Assembly: GCF_002967765.1 (NCBI RefSeq)
Contig: NZ_PUHY01000015.1
Span: 558,001-622,000 of the forward strand
Length of the DNA: 64,000 nucleotides
DNA from: Blastopirellula marina
GTDB taxonomy: Bacteria; Planctomycetota; Planctomycetia; Pirellulales; Pirellulaceae
Direction of reading: 5' to 3'
Below, one piece after another: positions 18,201 to 27,299 of this stretch (its first letter is position 1; each line of letters opens with the position of its first letter). The notes under the pieces are model-generated. The model was given only the letters and a program-made list of their open reading frames with translations, was not told the origin of the DNA and ran no database searches. Both the position numbers and the translations under genes were made by a program.

Positions 18201-21051
18201 CCGGGGCTTCCGCTCCCCAAACCACGCGGCGGTAGCTTGGGTCATCTGGGGTCGTCAAGTCGCCGTCGACGTTCCAGGTATTTGGATTTCCTGCAGTGGC
18301 AGGTGCGAATGGTTCCAGGTCAAACTCGAATGGAGTCATCACGGCGTCTTTGTCGCGGAAGTCGACCACGTTGATTGCCCATTGGGCCATGCGGCGTTTG
18401 GTGAGCTCTTCGCGATCGGTCGCGTTGATCGTCGTAGTATCGAAGAGAGGGAAGTGATAGCCTTCTTCCTTCAGCAACAGCATGATCACGTAGAGGTGAC
18501 GAGCCATGAGCTGGCGAGTCACACTATAACTGGTGGCCCCGGTCGGGGTGGGCAGACGCATTGCCCCGTTGTCTGCCATCGGCAGTGTGTTGAACCACCC
18601 GGTAAATCGTGTATTACTGGCGATGGGGTCAGCTGACGTCGCGGTTGTTTGAAACTGGGCCACCGCTTGCGTTTGCAGAGCGAAGATGTTCGTGTTGCCC
18701 GACGCGTCTGGTGGCGACTCGAGCAGACGATTGATATCGAGCGGTTCGCCTCGCAAGATCTCGGGTGGCAACAGTTGGCGAACGGACTGATTCAGCTGAG
18801 TGGTAGGCACACCATTGTCTGCCAGCCGTTTCTGGCACAAGCCAACCAACGTTGGGGCAAAACGGACTTCGGGTTGACCGCTGCTGGTTTGGGCTTTGTG
18901 CAGTTCTGGATCGGCACTCGCATTGCGGAGGTCGCGCGGAATGTCAACTCGATTTGCGACAGGAACTTGGAAGCTCGCAGGCGTGATCAAACGACGATTG
19001 AGAACCCCATTCGTACCGGCCGCAGCACCAAGTGCGTCCTTGGCATTTTCGAGTAAGCGATCCGAGCTCTTGGCGAGCGAACTGGAATCGTATTCCTCGA
19101 AGCGAGCAATCCGTTCGTATTCCTGATAGGTAAACGACGAGTCGAAGTGGGAAGATTGAATCAGGTTGCTTTCGTAGGGGTCATCCTGCACCGAGCCAAA
19201 ACCGCCTGGCAGTGTCTGGGCCGTCAACTCGTTGACTGCCGTCATGTTTCCATAGTTGTACGCCGGTTGGAAACGTGGTCGTCCTGCGAAATCGAAGTAG
19301 GTCCGTCCGATACCGTAGCGGTCGGTGGGCGTTCCTAATTGGTTGTTGAACCGGTTCAAATAATTCAATGGAATACCAACTTCCGACATGCGGCTGCGGG
19401 CATCATTCACGCCACCTTCACCAGGGCGAGAAGGATTCGGAGGCGAGATAACATTGGCCAGGTATCGCTGATCAATCAATCGATAAGCAGTTTCCGGGTT
19501 GGTGAAAATCTGCAACAAGCTGACATCAGCCGGGCCGTAACCACTTCCAAGCGGAAGTGTCATCGGAGTCGGGGTCGCGTTGTTGGGGTTCGTGTAAGCT
19601 GCCCAAGCTGGCGAAAACTGATTGTGCGTCAAGCTGGACGGAGTCGTGCCGATACCCGTGGCCATGTTGCGTTGCGGAAGCGAGTTGGTCATGAACGGCT
19701 GGAACTGGGTGTAGAACCCATGAGCGTTCACGTTGATCAGCCCGTCCAAGTCTTTTACTAAGATCGCAGCTAGTGGCTTGTACTGACGTCCTTGGCTGTC
19801 GGTCTTTAGGGGCAGTCCGACATCGATCCAAATACTATCGGCTACGCCATCTAAGTCGTTGTCGATATCCCACCGCGAATTTGCCTGTTCACCGAAGATG
19901 TCAAAGTTAGGGTTGCTGCCGGTAAAGTTGGGGTGATCTTCGATGAGCGGACGGAGAATCGTTTTCCGACGAACCCTGGTAACCGCGTCTTTTTGCGCTG
20001 CCGTCGGTGGCGTCATACTACTGGGAAGCGTCGTGAGGTTCGGATTGCGAAACAAGGCCTTGCGATCAGTCGCATCCAAACCGGCAAAATTCGAGTCGAT
20101 CGCCGCTAGTTGGTTGATCCAAAAGTTCAGCAAGTCTTGGCGGTGGAAGGAAGGCAAGATGCCGTTGGTCGTCGGAGTGGCATCAAGCGGAATGTGTGAG
20201 AGGAACAGCGTTTGGTAATCCGCAGCGTCGTATGACTCGTCCAGGCCGCCTGCTTCGATCGAGACCGGATTACCGTTACTGTCGTACACCCAGCCTTTGG
20301 GATAGGCGTAAGCCAGGTTGGTGACGTAAGCGACCGGGTGGTTGTCCGCATCGCGGAGATCGAGGTTGCGTTTGTCATCCGGGTTGCCGGAGGCTTGCTG
20401 CGTGTTGTAGCCCAAACCGGTCCCGTTGAACGCTGGATCGTTGATCAAAAACGAATCGTTATTTGCTGGTTGCCCAGCGCCCATTCCGCTGCCGCGAAAC
20501 GACTCGCGAACTGTTTCGGGATCTTGATCGATGACTAGCGTGACGGCGCTCACCGCGCTACCGTTCCAGGTCGGCCGATAGTGGAGAATGCGGTGACTCT
20601 GCCCTTTGGCATTCCCAGAGGTGAAGGTGATCACCGATCCTGTGTAGAACTCGGCAATTGGACTCAAACGTGTCGGGGGCGAAGCGATATCAATTTGCCA
20701 CAGCTGGTTCGTTCCGGCGGGGCGGGCGATTGTCACCGAATTGCCCGACGTCACGTTCACCGACTGGTTGCCCCACATATCGCGCAGCATGTCCTGCATG
20801 AACAACCGACTGGTGGAACCTGCGCGTGGGCCGCGGAGCAGGTCCATCAAGATGGTGTCCAGCTCTTGCGGGGGTGTGCTGCGGTTGATGTCTCGGCGGA
20901 GGTTGGACTGCGCACCGGTGTTGTAGGCGGCGGCTCCGACCACGAAGGTGAGACCGACCAGTGCGAAGAGGACCAAAATGCTGAGAACCACCAGCAGCAA
21001 AGCGCCTTGGCGCGACTGCTTCGGTTTCAGAAAGCTCTTGGTGCGTTTCAT
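15271..21051 (-). CDS. Giant GspK-like / prepilin-type protein
   Basis: About 1,926 residues from the ATG at 21051 (MKRTKSFLKPKQSRQG). The N-terminus is type IV prepilin-like: basic leader, a Gly (RQG/ALLLVVLSILVLF) and a hydrophobic helix, then VGAAAYN. GspK/PilX pseudopilins have this layout but are usually only 300-350 residues. The rest is extracytoplasmic and rich in Asn, Thr, Pro and Asp. Segments such as DLDGLINVNAHG, REPGKINLNTIPAKKVYDSI and the final IDRSIPVGY resemble the GspK theme of INLN(T/A) near metal-binding loops. It is last in a run of prepilin genes. It may be a tip or surface adhesin of the pseudopilus. Function is inferred from position and the N-terminus. Confidence 0.75.
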   Translation of the reverse strand: MKRTKSFLKPKQSRQGALLLVVLSILVLFALVGLTFVVGAAAYNTGAQSNLRRDINRSTPPQELDTILMDLLRGPRAGSTSRLFMQDMLRDMWGNQSVNVTSGNSVTIARPAGTNQLWQIDIASPPTRLSPIAEFYTGSVITFTSGNAKGQSHRILHYRPTWNGSAVSAVTLVIDQDPETVRESFRGSGMGAGQPANNDSFLINDPAFNGTGLGYNTQQASGNPDDKRNLDLRDADNHPVAYVTNLAYAYPKGWVYDSNGNPVSIEAGGLDESYDAADYQTLFLSHIPLDATPTTNGILPSFHRQDLLNFWINQLAAIDSNFAGLDATDRKALFRNPNLTTLPSSMTPPTAAQKDAVTRVRRKTILRPLIEDHPNFTGSNPNFDIFGEQANSRWDIDNDLDGVADSIWIDVGLPLKTDSQGRQYKPLAAILVKDLDGLINVNAHGFYTQFQPFMTNSLPQRNMATGIGTTPSSLTHNQFSPAWAAYTNPNNATPTPMTLPLGSGYGPADVSLLQIFTNPETAYRLIDQRYLANVISPPNPSRPGEGGVNDARSRMSEVGIPLNYLNRFNNQLGTPTDRYGIGRTYFDFAGRPRFQPAYNYGNMTAVNELTAQTLPGGFGSVQDDPYESNLIQSSHFDSSFTYQEYERIARFEEYDSSSLAKSSDRLLENAKDALGAAAGTNGVLNRRLITPASFQVPVANRVDIPRDLRNASADPELHKAQTSSGQPEVRFAPTLVGLCQKRLADNGVPTTQLNQSVRQLLPPEILRGEPLDINRLLESPPDASGNTNIFALQTQAVAQFQTTATSADPIASNTRFTGWFNTLPMADNGAMRLPTPTGATSYSVTRQLMARHLYVIMLLLKEEGYHFPLFDTTTINATDREELTKRRMAQWAINVVDFRDKDAVMTPFEFDLEPFAPATAGNPNTWNVDGDLTTPDDPSYRRVVWGAEAPDLVMTETLAFHDRGAKDTEWDNASRRKRGTDTTNDDENLDQYKIPQGSLFLEFYNPRNLLSNNPASSLPLELYNANGQLHLNRRSDSGTGAPVWRVLITEREATGGAGPASMVREMANRIDTMNFQPNSLNGTPSGDFTQSALAGMQMLPSATEDYQIDRVIYFADYQTDNLSAPPTGDPLAPGRDREFRYRGTADVLLSPNNYFVVAPRNRTVIGSRRDINEPEFNIEGSRVLELYNLNNGVGQFRETQSGPAANVIRPYPTIGSAIQQNVAIAVTMDLPDDYLSPTTAPAPADPDGAPRGLGLNISEPMRDNYYPIPEYQNPNPNVMGGLYQYYTDDTTYSAPDIPFEGPSSTYANYPLNDSNSNFNTLYKTGTYPDKSTPGTIAFAEGYKDAVLQRLANPWVTFNTTLNPYVTVDTMPIDLTVFNGEDGAQGRTGSAAMVNPEDFDPAEDGVDAQAAGTNVYFGSRERGKRDDGTVGPPTAGELNESPSNGNLMGVVSQLTAALIGNPDQISETLQQSPPIRNAARNTTFYPEEHFGRPLLHTLGYVNRSHGLPLTNAVNIGGASANLPYVGSPMPIEQRPSDPYDPTSGNTANINNNPYAWLHWANSPFVSKYDLMMVPSSSPQRLLYEYSLIRKNSGTETDAYNVSAPIAGDNVDRFFAPYTYLLNFFHGVKTHTLTSSSSTDQMSAQLARIFDFVTVPSRYNGTYKWFSVNDFNTVSSDTDARAGYGFPFNRRSMFREPGKINLNTIPAKKVYDSIFGLDFWQNTSLFASFPDWGTFQANRQGFDGSGLASDQFPSRFSNPFRSAATSEMVPDLPAGGNANLLKVAPADATVLRSRDPLQQISGTGDEQRPLFDLRLANPAATNSQINHYRTDDNPMLRYQAYQRLGNIAGTQSNVFAVWITVGYFEVEPHAVDAQHPDGWALGQELGIDTGEIERHRAFYIIDRSIPVGYLPGEDLNSEDTIMLRRFIE

Positions 21052-21186
21052 ATCTCTGCTGTCCTTGATCGCTTGCACGACAACCAGCCCCCGCAAAGTT
21101 GCCATGTCCGCTTTATAAGTCCTGCCTGCGTCGGTCGACGCCGCAGGTTATTGCTAATTAGGAAAAGTCGCTGATAAGGCTGAAGC

Positions 21187-22596
21187 TTATGGGCTCCAGG
21201 GTGATTGGGATTCCAGGCGAACGCGTTTCGTATACACGCCGACGACCCCGTCCACGATGATCGCGTGGGTCGGATCCAAGGCACCTCCCAACGATGCCCA
21301 GTCTGGACCGCTGATAGTGACTCGTCGGGTAAAAGGGCCTACGGTTCCGGTAGCACTACCAGTCGAATCAATTACTTCGTCAACCATAACGACGCGGTAC
21401 CACTGGTAAATATCTCCACGAGGGAAATTGTTCCCACGCGGATACATCATGCCTGCCGTACGGGGAAGGCGTCGAGCAAGACAGATCCAATCACCGTTTG
21501 CTAGTTTTAGTGTTATGTCTTCTGCATCTTCTCGACTTGTGGCCGCGCATTGCAATTGGACTTCGCCGGTGGAATAGCCGCCAGATCCAATAAAACTCGC
21601 TACCTCGACAATTCTCTCACTTGTTTTCAGTTCTTTCGAACTAGCAGCATTTATCGTTGCTGGAATCGCGCCTTGGGGAATCCCGCCAGCGCGTTTCTTC
21701 GTGACTAAGACGTGTGCCGTATACTCGTCCGTGGCCACGTCGTTAAGCGTTGCGCCAAGCAAATTCGCACGGCCCAATCCAGAAAAATCTTCCGTATTGA
21801 TCGGTGGTTGCATTGGGTCAGATTCATTCGGTGAATTTGGCGATACGTTTGGATTCGCTGCCGGCAGATAAGAGACTCGCGATTGATCGTATGCTTCCGG
21901 GACCAGCATCACCATCCACGCGTAATCTCCTTTCGCCTGACGTTTGATATCGCCGTAAACGTTCGGTCCACCTGCGACGGCACCGGCGGGACGATTGAAA
22001 AACGTTTGGAACGCGGGCAGCTCACCGTCGCTGGGGCGTTCAGCGGCAAGGTCGTCGTCCGATTGAAAACCAAGCTTGGCCTGGGGAAGGGACATCGCAA
22101 CGCTGCTTCCCGGAGTCGTATTCAAGCTGATCCGCCACATCTGCATCGACTTGTTGTTCGTTTCGTAAAACGTGTTGCCGCTACCGAGGGCGAGTGTGGT
22201 TGAATAGGGGAACTTGGTGCGGCTGACATCGGTGCCGTAAGTTCCCCCGAAGAACATCGGATCGATCATATAGGGCTGACGAACCGGAAGTCGTGCCGAG
22301 CTGAGCGAAATCTCATTCGGGCCCGGTGTGCCGGTGGGATCGTTATCGCCGGGGATGAACCAACGGGACGGATTCAAGCCGCCGCGAATTATCAGTTCAT
22401 GCAGCGCCCGTTCTCCCACAATCGCGACACGGTCGGCCTCGGTGCCACGGTTGGTTAGGTGCGTGCCGAGTGGGATCAGCGAGGCCAGGCCCAGGATGCC
22501 CAGACTCACGACCATCGTCGACATCATCACTTCAATCAGCGTGATACCGCGGCGGACCGGAGCGTGCATCGAATTGGTGTGCTTAAAAGCGAGCAT
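21187..22596 (-). CDS. Prepilin-type protein (GspI/PilV-like)
   Basis: A 469-residue protein. The start at the ATG at 22596 lies just after the upstream stop (22601) with a GGGAG upstream; a GTG at 22620 is possible. The leader MHAPVRRG is followed by ITLIEVMMSTMVVSLGILGLASLIPLG, the type III signal peptide cut after Gly with Glu at +5. The remaining 430 residues are extracytoplasmic, with no recognised domain, and are much longer than typical GspI (about 120). The SLGILGLASL phrase is characteristic of PilV/GspI-like minor pseudopilins. It sits between the GspH-like and GspK-like genes, matching the usual H-I-J-K order of minor pseudopilin genes. Confidence 0.8.
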   Translation of the reverse strand: MLAFKHTNSMHAPVRRGITLIEVMMSTMVVSLGILGLASLIPLGTHLTNRGTEADRVAIVGERALHELIIRGGLNPSRWFIPGDNDPTGTPGPNEISLSSARLPVRQPYMIDPMFFGGTYGTDVSRTKFPYSTTLALGSGNTFYETNNKSMQMWRISLNTTPGSSVAMSLPQAKLGFQSDDDLAAERPSDGELPAFQTFFNRPAGAVAGGPNVYGDIKRQAKGDYAWMVMLVPEAYDQSRVSYLPAANPNVSPNSPNESDPMQPPINTEDFSGLGRANLLGATLNDVATDEYTAHVLVTKKRAGGIPQGAIPATINAASSKELKTSERIVEVASFIGSGGYSTGEVQLQCAATSREDAEDITLKLANGDWICLARRLPRTAGMMYPRGNNFPRGDIYQWYRVVMVDEVIDSTGSATGTVGPFTRRVTISGPDWASLGGALDPTHAIIVDGVVGVYTKRVRLESQSPWSP

Positions 22597-22600
22597 CGAA

Positions 22601-23740
22601 CTATTCGTCTCCCTGTCCACTGATGATCAAGCCGCTGCGGGCATAGTCCCGCGTCTCGGCTAGGAGGGCTGCGTTTTGATCGCTGGCACCTGTGAAAACG
22701 GGCCCTGTCAGGTAAGTGTTCGTGATTTGTTTGTTGCGGGTCGTCGTGATCTGGCCGGTCAAGTGATTGATCGAAACCCACATCGAAGTTGGGTCGGCAA
22801 GATTCGTTTCCAGATCGGGATCAACCGTCGGGTTGATATAGTTCAAGTAACTCAGCCCGGTGAATGAAACATCGTTGATACCGTCCGTTCCCATCACGGC
22901 GGTGGCATCCACGGCGTGGTCGTATTTGCCCACCAAGACATGGATGTTGCCGCCTGGGCGAGCCCAGACGCCGTTGATCGCGGAAACCTCATCGACGTTG
23001 CCACGCGGACTAAAGGTGAAGCGAACCGAATCGTGAACGCCGCTATTCCAGTTGGCAAACTGGTTGCCAGTGTTACCCACGCCGGAACAGGTCAGATCGA
23101 TGCACATGTCCGTGGGAAGCTGAAGGGGCGTGGCGCTGCTACGTTGAGGCGGCAGGAAAATCTGACAAGGAACTCGGCCGCTGGTCGGAAAGATCGTGTG
23201 ATCATTCACCGGCATCGTGAACTGCAATGTCAAAGGAGTCAGTTGGTTAACTGTTGCTGTGTAGCGAGGGCCGCGATAATTCAATCGAATATCGACGGTG
23301 GCATTTAACGTTAATAATGTTGAGGCAACCGCGAATCGTGCCGTGGAATCCGTCAACGTCACGGTGCCGCTCGTATTCGTTATGTCAAGCGCGGAGTCGA
23401 CTTCATCACCTGCGTATGGTGGAGGTGTTTCGATCGTGTACATCAACAACGATGCATTGCTGATGCCGGTGTCCACGGTGCCGTCGCCATTGGTATCGGT
23501 AACATTGCGCACGATCTCGACGCCGACCGGTCGACCCAACTGCATGGCTCGGGCCTGGGCACTGGCGATGTAGGAGTTCACTTGGCGGGCAGCTTCTCGC
23601 TGCTTTTTGCCTCGTGTCCCAGTCTTCACGGCGGTGGCGGCAATGCCCAGCAGGATGACCAGAATTCCCATCACGACCAACAGCTCGACAATAGTCATGC
23701 CGTGTCGCGCGTCTCGGATTGTTCGGTAGTTGCTAATCAA
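22601..23740 (-). CDS. Prepilin-type protein (GspH/FimT-like)
   Basis: A 379-residue protein with the prepilin signal RHG/MTIVELLVVMGILVILLGIAATAV near residue 14, with Glu at +5. KQREAARQVNSYIASAQARAMQLGRPVGVEI immediately after the helix strongly recalls GspH/FimT, in which a helix is followed by S-A-R-x-x-A and a beta-domain. The C-terminal 280 residues are extracytoplasmic and extended relative to the family (about 170). The start codon overlaps the previous gene's stop (ATGA type, 23737-23740), indicating coupling. Confidence 0.82.
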   Translation of the reverse strand: MISNYRTIRDARHGMTIVELLVVMGILVILLGIAATAVKTGTRGKKQREAARQVNSYIASAQARAMQLGRPVGVEIVRNVTDTNGDGTVDTGISNASLLMYTIETPPPYAGDEVDSALDITNTSGTVTLTDSTARFAVASTLLTLNATVDIRLNYRGPRYTATVNQLTPLTLQFTMPVNDHTIFPTSGRVPCQIFLPPQRSSATPLQLPTDMCIDLTCSGVGNTGNQFANWNSGVHDSVRFTFSPRGNVDEVSAINGVWARPGGNIHVLVGKYDHAVDATAVMGTDGINDVSFTGLSYLNYINPTVDPDLETNLADPTSMWVSINHLTGQITTTRNKQITNTYLTGPVFTGASDQNAALLAETRDYARSGLIISGQGDE

Positions 23741-24708
23741 TTTGCATTCCCCGAGATTACGAGTGCGTGATTCGAGATGTTGTCTAACTCGTTGCCGGAT
23801 GCATCAAAAATCTGACCGACACGTGAACCAGAGACATCGACGTAGGGATTGTTGGGCGGCATTGTTGATGAGTAGTTAACGCCAATATCAGTGACGATGT
23901 TGTAAATCTCATTCGGGCCCGCCGAGAAGACGAGTGGGTAGATCAGGAAGTGATCGAACACAAGCGGAGATGCGGAAATTTCAACTTTCCCACCGCGAAC
24001 ACTGAGTGGATCGAATGGGTCTGGAGAGGACACGTCATTCAGATTGGATAATGCATTCCGCGTAGGACCGGTCGTTGCGATTACGGGAAATCCGTATGGC
24101 CATCGAACGAACAAGATGGGTTTACCCCAGGCATCCAGAATCTCAGGAAGGCCATCCCCATCGGTATCTCCAATTTCCGATGGTTTGAAATAATCCAAGC
24201 CGTTTGTTTCGCCGTCCTGAATTGATTCCAAAATCATATACAGGCATTCGGAGCTTTCATTGTCGAGCGTCCATGTAGACAAAGCTGCGGTGTAATTTGC
24301 GGCTCCTGTTCGTCTTGTAACGGCACGCTGGTATCGGGCCTGTAAACTCGGGGTACCGTTGAGGGATACAGCCGGATCGGTAACATCCGAAATGCGGTCA
24401 GGCATTTCCATTCGCATTAACTCACGAATCTTATCAAGGCGGGCCCCTTGGCGAGCGCGAACATTACCTGTCTTGATTGCCTCGACACGGCGGTAACGAT
24501 ATTCGTCCCACCGAGTCATGATCAGTTCGTGAATCTTTTGAATCTGTCCACGCGTGCGAGTAACGCGGGCCTGTTCGGCGGCCGAGGCCAAGCCGACCAG
24601 GACCATGCTGGACATCAGCGCCAGCACGCCCATCACGACCAGCAGTTCAATCAAGGTGAATGCTGGGCGATTGGGACGCCGTCCTGTTTGTCGTGCTGTG
24701 CTATGCAT
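23737..24708 (-). CDS. Prepilin-type protein of the pseudopilus
   Basis: About 323 residues from the ATG at 24708, which has a GGAGG nine bases upstream. The leader ends RPNRPA and is followed by FTLIELLVVMGVLALMSSMVLVGL; the residue before the predicted cut is Ala rather than Gly, a tolerated variant. The downstream helix (AAEQARVTRTRGQIQKIHEL) and YDEYR-like segments resemble GspG/PilA-type N-terminal helices. The mature protein contains IGDTDGDGLPEILDAWGKPI, a DxDGDGxPE phrase common in planctomycete pseudopilins and likely Ca-binding. Four-base overlap with the next gene. Confidence 0.8.
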   Translation of the reverse strand: MHSTARQTGRRPNRPAFTLIELLVVMGVLALMSSMVLVGLASAAEQARVTRTRGQIQKIHELIMTRWDEYRYRRVEAIKTGNVRARQGARLDKIRELMRMEMPDRISDVTDPAVSLNGTPSLQARYQRAVTRRTGAANYTAALSTWTLDNESSECLYMILESIQDGETNGLDYFKPSEIGDTDGDGLPEILDAWGKPILFVRWPYGFPVIATTGPTRNALSNLNDVSSPDPFDPLSVRGGKVEISASPLVFDHFLIYPLVFSAGPNEIYNIVTDIGVNYSSTMPPNNPYVDVSGSRVGQIFDASGNELDNISNHALVISGNAN

Positions 24709-24722
24709 GTAAAGTCCTCCCA

Positions 24723-25661
24723 TTAGAGGTCGGTATCTGCGTCAAGAGTGCTCGACTGGCCGAAGCTGACAATGTTGTCGAAGTCGTCCACGCCGTAGTT
24801 GATTGGGGTGAGTGTGGTTCCACTGGAAACACTGCCCCCGAGGCCTGACGAGTAAATCTTCACTTCCCCGACGGCGCCGTATGTGCCGAACGAGTCGTCC
24901 AGACCGGCGGTAATCAACTGGAACCCTTTAGGCTTCGCCCATTGAAATGCGCCGGCCGAAGTTGCCGAGCCGTATGGTCGGGCAACGCCGCTGGCCAGGC
25001 TCGATGTGAAACTAGCCACGGTTGGCGTGGAACCGGTGAGTTCGTAGGTCTTCGCGTTGAAGTAGACGATTTCCGCTTCTGCGTACTTCGCTTTGTAGGA
25101 CCACCAACCATCTCCGTCGGGATCGACGAGGCGCGTTTGGTCGAAGTTGAACAGCGGCGTTCGTTCACCGGTCCCGGTAAGTGGTTGTTCCACATTGGGG
25201 CTGAAGCCCATCAAGCAGATCACGAACATTTCGGAAGGATCGATGTCCTCGATCATGTACGGCGTGCCTGAGGTAGGACTTGGGTTGACGATATTCGTCT
25301 GGGCCCCGAGGTTCGCCATGGCTGCCGCATTCGGCGTATCGGCCGAGGCATTACGCTGTGGGAACATCTTATTCATATGGCGATTGAAGTTCGTCACGCG
25401 TGTGGTGGCGGTGGAGGCGATCACTGATGAAGCGACCGTCGTATTGCCATCGGGTGGGTAAGCACCGTGATTATCTTTATAGATTTCCAACGCCTGAGCG
25501 ATTTGGTCGATCTCGACTTTCATCGCGGTGTTCAGGACGCGGATGCGAGCGATGTTAATGCCTACCAACGCCAAGCTTGCCAGGATGCCGATGATGGTGA
25601 TGACCACCAGCAATTCGACCAGCGTAAAGCCACGATGGTGAGTGCGAATTCGGGATGTCAT
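24723..25661 (-). CDS. gspG: GspG-like major pseudopilin
   Basis: A 312-residue prepilin. The leader ends HHRG, then FTLVELLVVITIIGILASLALVG with Glu at +5, the canonical type II major pseudopilin signal. It is followed by KVEIDQIAQALEIYKDNHGAYPPDG, the hallmark GspG helix and AYPP motif. The C-terminal domain is longer than classic GspG (about 145 residues) but contains VDPDGDGWWSYK, a likely Ca-binding loop. Processing would need a prepilin peptidase (PilD), not present in this window. It lies first of the prepilin genes and directly after the GspF gene. Confidence 0.88.
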   Translation of the reverse strand: MTSRIRTHHRGFTLVELLVVITIIGILASLALVGINIARIRVLNTAMKVEIDQIAQALEIYKDNHGAYPPDGNTTVASSVIASTATTRVTNFNRHMNKMFPQRNASADTPNAAAMANLGAQTNIVNPSPTSGTPYMIEDIDPSEMFVICLMGFSPNVEQPLTGTGERTPLFNFDQTRLVDPDGDGWWSYKAKYAEAEIVYFNAKTYELTGSTPTVASFTSSLASGVARPYGSATSAGAFQWAKPKGFQLITAGLDDSFGTYGAVGEVKIYSSGLGGSVSSGTTLTPINYGVDDFDNIVSFGQSSTLDADTDL

Positions 25662-25826
25662 GGTAGACCTTTCCTAGTGCGAAGCGCTACTTCGCCAATA
25701 TGTTGGTGAAAGGACGGGCGCACTAGCACCGGCCAGACTGAAGGGTTTCAAGATGTTGATTTCCTGAACAAGGCGTCCCAACAGGCCCCTGAATACGGGA
25801 CGCCGATTCTTATCGCTTAGCAACCG

Positions 25827-27221
25827 TTAACTCAAGTTCTGAATCAGGTCGACCAGCGGAAGGAACAACGCGATGACAATGAACCCGACTGAAAAGCCGA
25901 GGAACACGATCAAGAGCGGTTCCATAATCTTGGTGAGCGAGTCGGTGAGAACCTTGACGTCTTCGTCGTAGGTGTCGGCCACCTTGTACAACATGGTGTC
26001 AAGTTCACCTGTTTCTTCCCCCACGTCGATCATGTTGGTCACGAACAGTTCGACCATACGTCGTCGTAGCGTGAGGAAGTACCAGCCGGCACCAAGGGCA
26101 CCAACCACGGCAACCGCCTGAGCGGCAAACGGCTGCATCGCAGGAATGAAGAAGAATGAAACAAACGGAGCCGCCGGGAAGAGGATCCACAGGAATAGAG
26201 AAATCGGATGGAAGGGAGCTCGGCAGTTCTCTTCCATCGGCTTAAAGATCGATTCACCCTCTTTGACCGATTCGGCCACGTTATGATACATCCGCTCGAA
26301 CATGGCGTTACCGCTGGTATCGCGGGCGATGTTCAAGCATTCCAAAATCGGCACGCCAGAGGAAATCAGCGTACCGAGCGTTCGCGTGGTACGAGCAAGC
26401 ACGTTCTTTTCGACCAGACCACCGAAGATCGGCAGGTTCAAGAAGAACAAGTCCCAGCCCATACGCCCATGTTTGAATTTTCTGAGTAGCTTCACAAAGA
26501 GGAACACCGCCACCGGTATCAATGGAATGCAGTACCAGTAGTTCACCACACCGTTACTGATGGTGATCAGCAGCTCGGTGACGGGGGGTAAGTCGAGTCC
26601 GAATTCCTCGAAGATCTGACGGAACGTCGGCACGATCTTGATCATGATGAACGTCAAGATACCGACGGCCACGGTGATAACCACGCACGGATAGATCATC
26701 GCACCTTGCACCTTACGGCGAAGGTCGGCGTCGCGTTCCATGAAGTCGGCCAGACGCATCAGAATGACTTCCAACGCACCGCCCGCTTCACCAGCACGGA
26801 TCATATTCACGTACAAGCGGTTGAAGCACTTCGGGCACTTGGCCATCGCTTCGGAGAGGCCAGCACCAGATTCGATGTCTTCGCAGACGTCCATCAACGA
26901 ATTCTTGAGACGTCCTGGTTTGGATTGTTGTTCGAGAATCTTCAAGCTACGAAGAATCGGCAGACCGGCGTTCTGCAAAATGGCCAGCTGACGAGTGAAC
27001 GTGGTGAGTTGGCGGTGACTGACGCCACCAATGGTGAAACCACGTTTCTTGCCGGCCTTTTTGTCCCCCTTCTTATCCCGCGATTTCTGCTCGTTGATGC
27101 GGGTGACGAAGTAGCCCATCTGCCGGATGGTTGCTTGTGCTTCGTCTTCGGTTGGGGCCTCGATGACGTCGCGGATCTCCTGACCTTGAGCGTCCATCGC
27201 TTCAAATTGATAGGTTGGCAT
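25827..27221 (-). CDS. gspF: Type II secretion / type IV pilus inner-membrane platform protein (GspF/PilC)
   Basis: A 464-residue integral membrane protein with two T2SSF domains (about residues 70-195 and 270-390) and three membrane helices. It begins MPTYQFEAMDAQGQEIRD, the typical PilC/GspF start. It contains FTRQLAILQNAGLPILRSL, MIRAGEAGGALEVILMRLADF and, near the C-terminus, VGEETGELDTMLYKVADTYDED, which are signature repeats of the family. It anchors the cytoplasmic ATPases and transduces their motion to pilin assembly. It is followed by the GspG-like gene and preceded by a PilB/GspE ATPase gene. Confidence 0.95.
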   Translation of the reverse strand: MPTYQFEAMDAQGQEIRDVIEAPTEDEAQATIRQMGYFVTRINEQKSRDKKGDKKAGKKRGFTIGGVSHRQLTTFTRQLAILQNAGLPILRSLKILEQQSKPGRLKNSLMDVCEDIESGAGLSEAMAKCPKCFNRLYVNMIRAGEAGGALEVILMRLADFMERDADLRRKVQGAMIYPCVVITVAVGILTFIMIKIVPTFRQIFEEFGLDLPPVTELLITISNGVVNYWYCIPLIPVAVFLFVKLLRKFKHGRMGWDLFFLNLPIFGGLVEKNVLARTTRTLGTLISSGVPILECLNIARDTSGNAMFERMYHNVAESVKEGESIFKPMEENCRAPFHPISLFLWILFPAAPFVSFFFIPAMQPFAAQAVAVVGALGAGWYFLTLRRRMVELFVTNMIDVGEETGELDTMLYKVADTYDEDVKVLTDSLTKIMEPLLIVFLGFSVGFIVIALFLPLVDLIQNLS

Positions 27222-27299
27222 GGCTACGTCCGGATCTTGTAAGTAGGGTCAACTAATGGATTGGTTGGGCTGCTGGCCAGCAGTAATTTCAAATAGGGT

